Shown in pieces: positions 56,599 through 64,000 of a stretch of DNA of 64,000 nt (its first letter is position 1; every line of letters starts with the position of its first letter). This DNA comes from Elusimicrobia bacterium GWA2_51_34 (GTDB taxonomy: Bacteria > Elusimicrobiota > Elusimicrobia > Elusimicrobiales > UBA9959): positions 1 to 64,000 of the forward strand of contig MGTS01000029.1 of the NCBI GenBank assembly GCA_001799565.1. Reading direction: 5' to 3'. The position numbers and the translations under genes were made by a program. The notes beneath the pieces are model-generated. The model saw only the letters and a list, made by a program, of their open reading frames with translations. It did not search any database and was not told the DNA's origin.

Positions 56599-56976
56599 CT
56601 ACTTCCTCCCCGCCCCCATTTTTATTTCGGCCAGCCTTTTAAGCACGTGTTTAAGCGCCGCTCCGCTTTTAATGAACGCCGCCCACGCTACAGCCTTTTT
56701 AAAATCGAATGATTCAGATAAATTCAACTCCGGGAAATGCGAAAAGCGGCGTCCCCGGAAAGTAGACACGTACAGGCAGTCCACAAGCGCTTTTTCCGGA
56801 TCCGCTATAAAAAAGCCTCCGCCCTCGCGCCAGGCAAAACCGCGAAAAAACGACGGGGCCAGATGATGCACGGCAAAAATCCCCGCGTTGGTGCGTATTT
56901 CCTTCGTGTGGGCTACCGATGCCAGGGGAGGCTCGGAACACACATAATTAGATATGAAATCCCCCGAACTATGCAC
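56599..56976 (-). pseudogene. AbiEi-like antitoxin C-terminal fragment (no N-terminal wHTH)
   Basis: SNYVCSEPPLASVAHTKEIRTNAGIFAVHHLAPSFFRGFAWREGGGFFIADPEKALVDCLYVSTFRG, similar to AbiEi-type C-termini (..ADPEKALVDLLY..). Confidence 0.55.
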
Positions 56977-57100
56977 AGGTGGATAGGCTAAATAAAGAAA
57001 GGCTATTAGACTGTAGGAAGAGCGGCTGTAGGTAAGAAGTTATAAATGCAGACTACGCCTCTGAATTGCCAAGTTGCTACACATCTAAACGGCTAACAGC

Positions 57101-58312
57101 CTACAGCCTACCCCCTTCCCCCTTAACCAACTCCGTAATCCCCTCTATAATCTTTTCCCTGTTATAAACCTTGTCAAGCAATAATCGCGAATTGTATGAG
57201 AAAGCCTCCAGACCGCCGCCTTTAAGCGAATAAAATTTCAGGAAGCAGGTCTTTATCTCTTCCGGGTTGTCCGGCTGCGCGCAAATGCCGGTATTATACT
57301 CTTCCACCATGCGCTTCACCTCCCCGTTCATCACGCAGAAGATCGGTTTTGAGAAGGCCAGGTAAGCCTGAAACTTGGCGGGCACCGTAAGGGAAAGCAC
57401 CGGCTGGTCGCAAAGCGAAATCACCATAACGTCGCTGGCCCTGAAATACCCGGGCATCTCCTCCTGCTTCTTACGCCCCCAGAAAACCACGCCGCTTACC
57501 CCATCGCGGGAAACTATATTTTTAATCCGTTCAAAATCCGAGCCATCCCCCACTATATTCAACTGCATATCCGGATTTTCGGCAAAAGCCAGGCTGAAAC
57601 CCCGTATCACGTTCTCAAGGTTCTGGAACTTTCCTATATTTCCGGCGAAGGTGAAATTAAACCTGTCCGAAAGCTTTACCCCGGCGCCTCCGGTCTGATC
57701 GGGGGTAACGGTCGGCCAGTTGGGAAAATGCGGCATCGGTTTGCCGGGAACGTAAGGCTCTATGCTGCCTGCGAACCCGGCGCAGGAAACCGCGATATTG
57801 TCGGTGTTCCGGTAAATAAACCCTACTATAAAGTCCAGAAACGCCTTCATCAGCCGTGTCTTCTTAAAGCCGTAGGCATAAACCATGTCCGGCCAGACAT
57901 CCTGCACCCACATGGTGAAAGGCTTACTGTAAAGCTTACGGATAAGCACCGCCGGAAAAGCCTGCGTCAGCGGGCCGGTCTGGTAGACGAACACCCGGTC
58001 GTAACGATGCCCGATGAAAAGCGCTATAACACTTGAGACAAAGGCAAAATTGAAGTAAGCGAGCAGCTTCCGGAAAAGGGAATCCCTGTAGCCTGTCACG
58101 GTAAAGATTCGGGAGATATTTATGCCTTTCCAGGTTTCCCTGGAAAAAAGGCGGTTGGAGTAACCGGGCAATATTCTGGCGAACGGGTAGCTGGGCGCCT
58201 GGGTAAGCACGTCCACTTTAAAACCCCGCGCAACCCACTCGGCTGCCAGATCGTTAATAATAAACTCTTCCGGGTAGAAACGTTCGGTGATAATAAGTAC
58301 TTTTAATGCCAT
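57101..58312 (-). CDS. Glycosyltransferase family 4 (WbuB-like)
   Basis: LIITERFYPEEFIINDLAAEWVARGFKVDVLTQAPSYP...FTFAGNIGKFQNLENVI. Confidence 0.88.
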   Translation of the reverse strand: MALKVLIITERFYPEEFIINDLAAEWVARGFKVDVLTQAPSYPFARILPGYSNRLFSRETWKGINISRIFTVTGYRDSLFRKLLAYFNFAFVSSVIALFIGHRYDRVFVYQTGPLTQAFPAVLIRKLYSKPFTMWVQDVWPDMVYAYGFKKTRLMKAFLDFIVGFIYRNTDNIAVSCAGFAGSIEPYVPGKPMPHFPNWPTVTPDQTGGAGVKLSDRFNFTFAGNIGKFQNLENVIRGFSLAFAENPDMQLNIVGDGSDFERIKNIVSRDGVSGVVFWGRKKQEEMPGYFRASDVMVISLCDQPVLSLTVPAKFQAYLAFSKPIFCVMNGEVKRMVEEYNTGICAQPDNPEEIKTCFLKFYSLKGGGLEAFSYNSRLLLDKVYNREKIIEGITELVKGEGGRL

Positions 58313-58317
58313 ATTTT

Positions 58318-58600
58318 ATATACGACTATAGCCATAAGCCATAGGGGAAGCCATAAGGACGCAGCGCCCGCCATAGGCCAGATTGACGATACAGCTATTG
58401 CCATAGGCCGTAAGTTTTAGATACGGCTATTGTCGTAAGCTATAAGCTTTAAGCTATATACTTTTTTAGGGGTTTTACTTATTAGCTTATGGCAGTCATT
58501 CTGCCTATGGCCTATGGCTTAAGACTTAAAGCTTATGGCAGTCGTTCTGCCTATGGCTTATGGCAATAGCTGTATCGTCAATCTGGCTTATGGCAAGTCG
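58318..58600. repeat. Large GCCATAA-family repeat element
   Basis: gccataagccataggggaagccataaggacgcagcgcccgccataggcc ... ctgcctatggcctatggcttaagacttaaagcttatggc...ctgcctatggcttatggcaatagctgtatcgtc. Confidence 0.87.
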
Positions 58601-58605
58601 TCCTT

Positions 58606-59739
58606 TCAGGACGACTTCCGCCACACCGTCCGGTTTATATAGTCCGTATAGCTCATTATGATGCGCAGAACTTTTTTTGAAACATTGTCGGTATCGTAGT
58701 CCCCCACCAGCCGGAACTGCCTTTTGCCGGCGGCGGCCTGCTTAACCACAATGTCCACGGATTGCAGCACCCGCTCGGATTTCAAACCGCACATGATCAG
58801 TGTCCCCTCGTCCATGCCCTCGGGCCGCTCGTGCGCCTGACGGATGGTCACGGCCGGCACGTCCAGAATGGTTGACTCTTCAGTTATCGTACCACTGTCT
58901 GAAACCACGCAGAAAGCGTTCTGCTGCAGCTTAACGTAATCAAAGAAGCCCAGCGGTTTCATGAAGCTGATTTTCTTGTCAAGGCGGCAGGTACCAGGCT
59001 CCTCCAAACGCTTGCGGGTACGCGGGTGGGTGGACACAATAACCGGCATCTTGTACTTGCGGACAAGGGCGTTAAGCGAATCCAGCAGGTTCTTAAAATT
59101 CTCCGCGCTATCCACGTTCTCCTCGCGGTGGGCGCTCACCACAAAATAGCCCTTTTCCTTTAGCTTCAGGCGCTTGAGCGCGTCCGACTTTAGAACCTGC
59201 GGCATATAATGCGTAAGCACCTCTTTCATCGGCGAACCGGTTTTTATCACGGTTTCCGGCCGCAGGCCCTCGCTTATCAGGTAGCGTCGGGCGTGCTCAG
59301 TAAGCGTCATATTTATATCGCTTAAGTGGTCCACCACCTTGCGGTTCAATTCTTCCGGCACGCGCTGGTCAAAACAGCGGTTGCCAGCCTCCATGTGGAA
59401 CACTGGAATCTTCCTGCGCTTGGCGGCCATCACAGAAAGGCAGCTGTTGGTGTCACCGTAAAGGAGCACGCAATCCGGTTTCTCCTTCTCCATAACATCG
59501 TCGGCTTTGGCTATTATGTTGCCAATGGTCCGGGCCAAAGTGTCACCCACGGAATCCAGAAAATAATCGGGCTTGCGTATGCCAAGTTCCTTAAAAAATA
59601 TTTCGTTGAGTTCGTAATCGTAGTTCTGGCCGGTGTGGACAATTACATGGGCAAGGTGCTTCTCTATCTCGTACATCACACGGCTAAGCTTGATAATCTC
59701 AGGCCGGGTTCCCACAATAGTCATAACTTTCAAAGGCAT
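58606..59739 (-). CDS. UDP-GlcNAc 2-epimerase family (FnlC/WbjD-like)
   Basis: KVMTIVGTRPEIIKLSRVMYEI...HTGQNYDYELNEIFFKELGIRKPD; SDSGTITEESTILDVPAVTIRQAHERPEGMDEG. Confidence 0.9.
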   Translation of the reverse strand: MPLKVMTIVGTRPEIIKLSRVMYEIEKHLAHVIVHTGQNYDYELNEIFFKELGIRKPDYFLDSVGDTLARTIGNIIAKADDVMEKEKPDCVLLYGDTNSCLSVMAAKRRKIPVFHMEAGNRCFDQRVPEELNRKVVDHLSDINMTLTEHARRYLISEGLRPETVIKTGSPMKEVLTHYMPQVLKSDALKRLKLKEKGYFVVSAHREENVDSAENFKNLLDSLNALVRKYKMPVIVSTHPRTRKRLEEPGTCRLDKKISFMKPLGFFDYVKLQQNAFCVVSDSGTITEESTILDVPAVTIRQAHERPEGMDEGTLIMCGLKSERVLQSVDIVVKQAAAGKRQFRLVGDYDTDNVSKKVLRIIMSYTDYINRTVWRKSS

Positions 59740-59789
59740 AATCGTCTCCTGTTTAGTTGCCTATACTATAGGCTGTTGGTCCATGATGG

Positions 59790-59900
59790 CAACTGAACGC
59801 CAATGAACGCTACAAAAAGCAACAGAAAGTTTAGGAAAAAGGAGTTCTCTTACTTTCATTGGCTTTCTTTTGCTATCTTTTGCTATTAATTTGCCTACAG
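59790..59900. repeat. 10-nt degenerate repeat inverted element
   Basis: GCAACTGAAC|GCCAATGAAC|GCTACAAAAA|GCAACAGAAA|GTTTAGG ... right arm, reverse complement: GCAAAAGATA|GCAAAAGAAA|GCCAATGAAA|GTAAG. Confidence 0.87.
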
Positions 59901-59914
59901 TCTATCCCCACAGC

Positions 59915-60982
59915 CTATCTTAACAACTCCCCATCAACACTGTAATCATCATCTCCTACAAGCAATTTTTGCTTTTTTAGCATAGCCAAAGTTTGGTTAA
60001 AATTCATCAAGTCGTCGTCGGAACTATATTCTTTTGTAAGGGCTTTATCCAGTTTCACGCCCTTCTCCTGCAGCTCCGGCAACATGGGGGCGATAACATA
60101 ATAATCCCCCCGCTTAATGCAATGATGTATCTCTTCCTCAGACACCATTATTTCGGCCAGCTTCTCGCTCGGCCTGATGCCCGTTATTTTTATTTCAATT
60201 TTCCGGTCGCCGATCAGCGCCTTGGCAATATCGGTCACAAGTGCGGCCATGGCTATAGGCACATAGGTTTCGCCGCGTTTGCCGTACTTGATAGCGGCGA
60301 ACACCGTATTCACGGCCTCGTTCAAGGTCAGCAGGAACCGGGTCATCTCCGGGACCGTTATGGTAACGGGGCCGCCATGTTTTATCTGTTCGTGGAACAG
60401 AGGAATAACAGAACCGCGCGAGGCCAGCACATTGCCGTAACGCACGCAGATGAACCTGGTTTTGGGGTTAAGCACATTGGCGGAGGTAAAAATACGCTCC
60501 TGTATGGCCTTGGTCATACCCATAACATTTACGGGCTTGCAAGCCTTATCGGTGCTTATGCCGATAACAGTTTCAACGGGATAATCGTTCTCTCGTATCG
60601 CACGCAGTATGTTTTCCGGCCCAAGGCAATTGGTCAGCACGGCCTGGCCCGGGAAATATTCGCAGACCGGCACCTGCTTAAGCGCCGCCGCGTTTATAAC
60701 GATATCCGCGCCCTTTATGGCGGAACAGACATCGGCGTAGCTGCGCACATCGCCTATGCGGAACTCAAGCACATTCCTGAAATTATTATATATCACCTCG
60801 TCGGTGGCCGCGGTTTTCTTCATGTAAGAAACGCGCATATCGTTCTGCTTGGCCTCGTCGCGGGAAAGGACAATCAGCTTTTTAGGAGTGCCCTGCTCTC
60901 CGCTTAGCACCCGCTTTACAAAGATCTTGCCGAACGACCCTGTGCCGCCAGTAACCAGAACCGTCTTTTTATCAAAAATCAT
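59915..60982 (-). CDS. UDP-N-acetylglucosamine 4,6-dehydratase/5-epimerase-like (FnlA/WbjB/CapE)
   Basis: FDKKTVLVTGGTGSFGKIFVKRVL...AALKQVPVCEYFPGQAVLTNCLG; start at internal Met (60982). Confidence 0.9.
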   Translation of the reverse strand: MIFDKKTVLVTGGTGSFGKIFVKRVLSGEQGTPKKLIVLSRDEAKQNDMRVSYMKKTAATDEVIYNNFRNVLEFRIGDVRSYADVCSAIKGADIVINAAALKQVPVCEYFPGQAVLTNCLGPENILRAIRENDYPVETVIGISTDKACKPVNVMGMTKAIQERIFTSANVLNPKTRFICVRYGNVLASRGSVIPLFHEQIKHGGPVTITVPEMTRFLLTLNEAVNTVFAAIKYGKRGETYVPIAMAALVTDIAKALIGDRKIEIKITGIRPSEKLAEIMVSEEEIHHCIKRGDYYVIAPMLPELQEKGVKLDKALTKEYSSDDDLMNFNQTLAMLKKQKLLVGDDDYSVDGELLR

Positions 60983-60983
60983 C

Positions 60984-61877
60984 TCATTTCCTCCATTCAG
61001 CGTAAGGCGTAGTATCCGCGGCCATGTCAAACATCATCCGCCGCCAGGGCGGGCAGACAAAACCGGCTGCTTTCTCAAATCTTTTCCCGTCCAGGTTCCG
61101 TTTACAGTTAAAAGCGTCGTCGGGTTCTATTCGGACGTCCAGCTTATACGCCTCATTCATCAGTTTAAGCAGGTCGTATTTTGACAACGTTTCGCTTGAC
61201 ACGTGGTAAAGGCCGTTAAGTGCAGGGTGGTTCGCTATCAAATCTGTTACAAGTTCCGCCAGACGGTTGGTGGTAAGGCCGGTAAACAAAACCTTGCGGA
61301 AGCCTTTTACGGTTTCCCCCTTCCGGCCCAGGAACCATTCCAAAAGCTCGGTTCCGCCGAATATCTCGCGGCCTATAAATGAGGATCGGAGCGTAAGGGC
61401 AAAAGGCGCCGAAACGTCCCCAAGTGCCTTGGTGGTTCCATACAGGTCGCGGGCGTCCGGCTGGTCGTCTTCGCTGTAGTTCCCTTTACTGCCGTCAAAC
61501 ACACAAACGGTGCTGAAATGTATCAGACGGGCCCCGCTGCGCGCGCACCACTCAGCCAGCCTGTGCGGCAAAAGCGCGTTAACAGAGATAGCCGAATTCT
61601 TATCCAGGGCTTCCTTACTGCGCAGGGTAACGCCGGCGCAATTTACCACTACGGAAGGCTTTATTTCGTCCAGAACCCGGTTAATGCCGGCAAAATCTCT
61701 CAAGTCAACCGAGTCTATAACATTAGGGCCGGTAAAAAGGCCGCATTTGGAATAGAACTCTTTTTTTTTGCGTATAGAAACAAAAGTGTCCGGGAATTTT
61801 TGTGCCAGCACCTGCCAGAACTTATGCCCCAGCGTCCCGCCCCCCCCGAGTATAAGTATCCGGTGTTTTTCACTCAT
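60984..61877 (-). CDS. Short-chain/RmlD-like reductase (FnlB/WbjC/CapF-like)
   Basis: ILILGGGGTLGHKFWQVL...VVNCAGVTLRSKEALDKNSAISVNALLPHRLAEW; operonic with fnlA- and fnlC-like genes. Confidence 0.82.
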   Translation of the reverse strand: MSEKHRILILGGGGTLGHKFWQVLAQKFPDTFVSIRKKKEFYSKCGLFTGPNVIDSVDLRDFAGINRVLDEIKPSVVVNCAGVTLRSKEALDKNSAISVNALLPHRLAEWCARSGARLIHFSTVCVFDGSKGNYSEDDQPDARDLYGTTKALGDVSAPFALTLRSSFIGREIFGGTELLEWFLGRKGETVKGFRKVLFTGLTTNRLAELVTDLIANHPALNGLYHVSSETLSKYDLLKLMNEAYKLDVRIEPDDAFNCKRNLDGKRFEKAAGFVCPPWRRMMFDMAADTTPYAEWRK

Positions 61878-62033
61878 ATGCTGTTTATGCCGATTTTCGG
61901 GGCAGGCATCCTTTTATCCGACGGTGTTTTCCTATTCCTATTATATCAAATCCACTTTCCCCACGTAACCATCCACAGTCCTGGCGCTTTGCGCCAGAAG
62001 CGTCGTATGCCATAAGCCATACACAGGAACCTT

Positions 62034-63389
62034 CTATAGCGGGCCTTTGCCAATACTCAAACCTTCCAACCCTTTAACCTCATTACTACCCAGCCACTTC
62101 CACAACGGCACGTATTTTATTGTTTTATCCTCGGCCTTGTCTTCCCCTTCCAATTCCTCGCTGATCACAAGCAGTTCCGCTTCCTTAAATACGGCTGCCG
62201 CCTTAAGCAGGTTTTTAATTTCACGCTCCCGTGTTTTAATGGCATCCATACTCCAGCACACCTGTATAAGCTGTATCACCTTTAGATTGTTTTTAAGCAC
62301 AAAATCAACTTCTTTGTGGTATTCGTCTTTCCAATAATACAGCTCAAGCCCCGGGTTAAGGGCCTGCCTCCTTTTTAGGTCCAGAAACACGGCGTTCTCG
62401 GCGGCACGCCCTGCGTTTTCCGAATTCCTGAATCCAATAGCGTTTGCCAGGCCTGTGTCCACGGAGTAAACTTTACGGGGGCTTTTTTCCTGCTCTTTGA
62501 CCTTAAAGGAAAATCGCTTAAGAAAAAACAGCAGATAGCTCTGCTCCAGGTAACCGGAAAATTTCTCAATGGTATCCGCGGATACCTGTATAAATTTTTC
62601 AGTCGAGCTGAAAGTGGTAAGCACGGAAATGTTGCTCATATAAAACCGAATAATAGACTTAAGCCCCTCATGCTTGCGGATTTTAAACCTGCGTATCAAA
62701 TCCTTGGTTACCACATCGTCGTAATAGGCAAAAAGGAGCGTTTTTTTGCTTTCGTTAAGCACCACCTCCGGGTACGCGCCAAAATCCAGGTATTCTTTAA
62801 GATATTTCGCCAGTTCCGCCTTTTTCCACTCCAAACCGGCGGCTCCTTCAATTTTAACACCATTAAAAGCTAGAAACTCCCCAAACGAAAGCGGGAAAAG
62901 ACTTAAGTCCACGTGCCGTCCGGTCAGAAGTGTGCCCAACTCTCTGCTTAACAACTTGGCGTTTGAGCCGGAAATAATAATATGCGCTTTGCCGAGTTCG
63001 CGCATATAATTAACCCACTTTTCCCAGCCTTCCACCTCCTGTATCTCATCAAGAAAAATATACGGCTTTTTTCCCGGGGACATAAACTCCACATAAGTTT
63101 CAAAAATCCGCGTAAGGAGTTCTGTGTCTAATTCGGCAAAACGCGGGTCTTCAAGGTTTATAAGCAAAACATCTTTTTTGGGCGTGCCGGCTTCAATAAG
63201 CGCCCGCGCCGTTTGCTTTAAAACAAAAGATTTCCCGGCCCGCCTCGGGCCAGTTACCACCGCTATCTGCCCGGTTTTAATAAGTTCTGTAAGTCTGGCC
63301 ACCGGCCCGGGCCTGAAAAACCCCGTATCCTGTGAATTTTCCCAAAAATTCCAATCGGCAAGTATGCGGAATATGTCGTTTTTATTCAT
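62034..63389 (-). CDS. AAA_14/DUF4143 ATPase
   Basis: IAVVTGPRRAGKSFVLKQTARAL...KKPYIFLDEIQEVEGWEKWVNYMRE...HKEVDFVLKNNLKVIQLIQVC. Confidence 0.9.
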   Translation of the reverse strand: MNKNDIFRILADWNFWENSQDTGFFRPGPVARLTELIKTGQIAVVTGPRRAGKSFVLKQTARALIEAGTPKKDVLLINLEDPRFAELDTELLTRIFETYVEFMSPGKKPYIFLDEIQEVEGWEKWVNYMRELGKAHIIISGSNAKLLSRELGTLLTGRHVDLSLFPLSFGEFLAFNGVKIEGAAGLEWKKAELAKYLKEYLDFGAYPEVVLNESKKTLLFAYYDDVVTKDLIRRFKIRKHEGLKSIIRFYMSNISVLTTFSSTEKFIQVSADTIEKFSGYLEQSYLLFFLKRFSFKVKEQEKSPRKVYSVDTGLANAIGFRNSENAGRAAENAVFLDLKRRQALNPGLELYYWKDEYHKEVDFVLKNNLKVIQLIQVCWSMDAIKTREREIKNLLKAAAVFKEAELLVISEELEGEDKAEDKTIKYVPLWKWLGSNEVKGLEGLSIGKGPL

Positions 63390-63535
63390 ACACCATTTAC
63401 CAAAGCATAATAGGCATAATTATATAATTTTACCTATCATACTGCAAATATTAGGTATTTTCACCCCCCCGTCATCCAACCGCCTTCATCCCTCCCCTTC
63501 CGACCTACAGCCTGTAGGATAGACTATAGGCTGTA

Positions 63536-63620
63536 GGCTATTAGGCTGTAGGTAAGAATCCGATTTGACTAACAGCCTACAGGCTAACAGCCTATCCCCC
63601 TCCCCTCCGACCTACAGCCT
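63536..63620. repeat. GGCTGTAGG-family element, copy 2
   Basis: Near-identical to 53447..53533 (one substitution plus a short C/T-run difference). Confidence 0.9.
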
Positions 63621-63645
63621 AATAGCCTACAGTCTACAGCCTTTC

Positions 63646-64000
63646 CTAATGCCTCACCCCTTTCCCCGCCAGGGCATGGCACAGGGTAAGCAGGATTATC
63701 CGAATGTCCAGCAGAAAAGACCGGTTTTTCAAATAGTATTCATCAAAATCAACTTTAACCGGTATAGGCAGATCATCCCTGCCGTTAACCTGGGCCCAGC
63801 CTGTAAGCCCCGTGGTAATCGCGTGCACGCCCCGCTCAGTACGAAGTTTTATCAAATCATCCTGATTAAAAAGCGCCGGCCGGGGCCCCACCAAACTCAT
63901 ATCGCCCTTAAGAATGCTGAACAGTTGCGGTAGCTCGTCCAGGCTGTATCTGCGAAGGAATTTCCCCACCGGAGTAATAAAACGGCCCGGCTCCGCCAAC
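63646..64000 (-). CDS. Bacterial sugar transferase (partial, runs off right edge)
   Basis: [36 protein letters not shown]...[49 protein letters not shown]. Confidence 0.9.
   Translation of the reverse strand, partial: LAEPGRFITPVGKFLRRYSLDELPQLFSILKGDMSLVGPRPALFNQDDLIKLRTERGVHAITTGLTGWAQVNGRDDLPIPVKVDFDEYYLKNRSFLLDIRIILLTLCHALAGKGVRH

Noticed and set aside
63389-63470. Possible operator (acctat/attaggt words) upstream of the second AAA_14 gene
   Set aside because: AT-rich and too degenerate to separate from background by eye.

Overview
64 kb window of a bacterial chromosome, probably diderm; no rRNA is present and I could not assign taxonomy from sequence alone. Contents, left to right: an FN3/Gly-rich surface protein running off the left edge; a rhodanese gene, an IS-type DDE transposase and a truncated RAYT; a 2,814-aa FN3/Ig-like surface protein with a Cys-rich C-terminus that looks like phospholipase A2, followed by a small membrane protein; a btuFCD-type transporter behind a cobalamin riboswitch; hypA with an Mrp/MinD ATPase; a group-3b-like [NiFe]-hydrogenase operon; housekeeping genes (uppP, rsmD, lysA, csp, glycogen phosphorylase, secG, pgk, gap, tRNA-Ala, tRNA-Leu); and glycosyltransferase/O-antigen genes including a UDP-L-FucNAc-type fnlABC set. 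The most unusual signal is intergenic. About 30 gene boundaries carry imperfect tandem arrays of short degenerate units (7, 8 or 10 nt), usually as two opposing (inverted) arms. The unit differs between loci, but families recur, and at least two different unit families share the same outer head sequence (GTAACTACTCAGGTWGCCAG). This looks like a modular dispersed element system with an exchangeable repeat unit. The second candidate is the giant FN3 protein ending in a PLA2-like HD motif with a tightly linked 4-TM gene (possible toxin/immunity pair) and a downstream relic of a paralogous cassette. All calls come from reading the sequence and supplied ORFs; no database search or folding was run.
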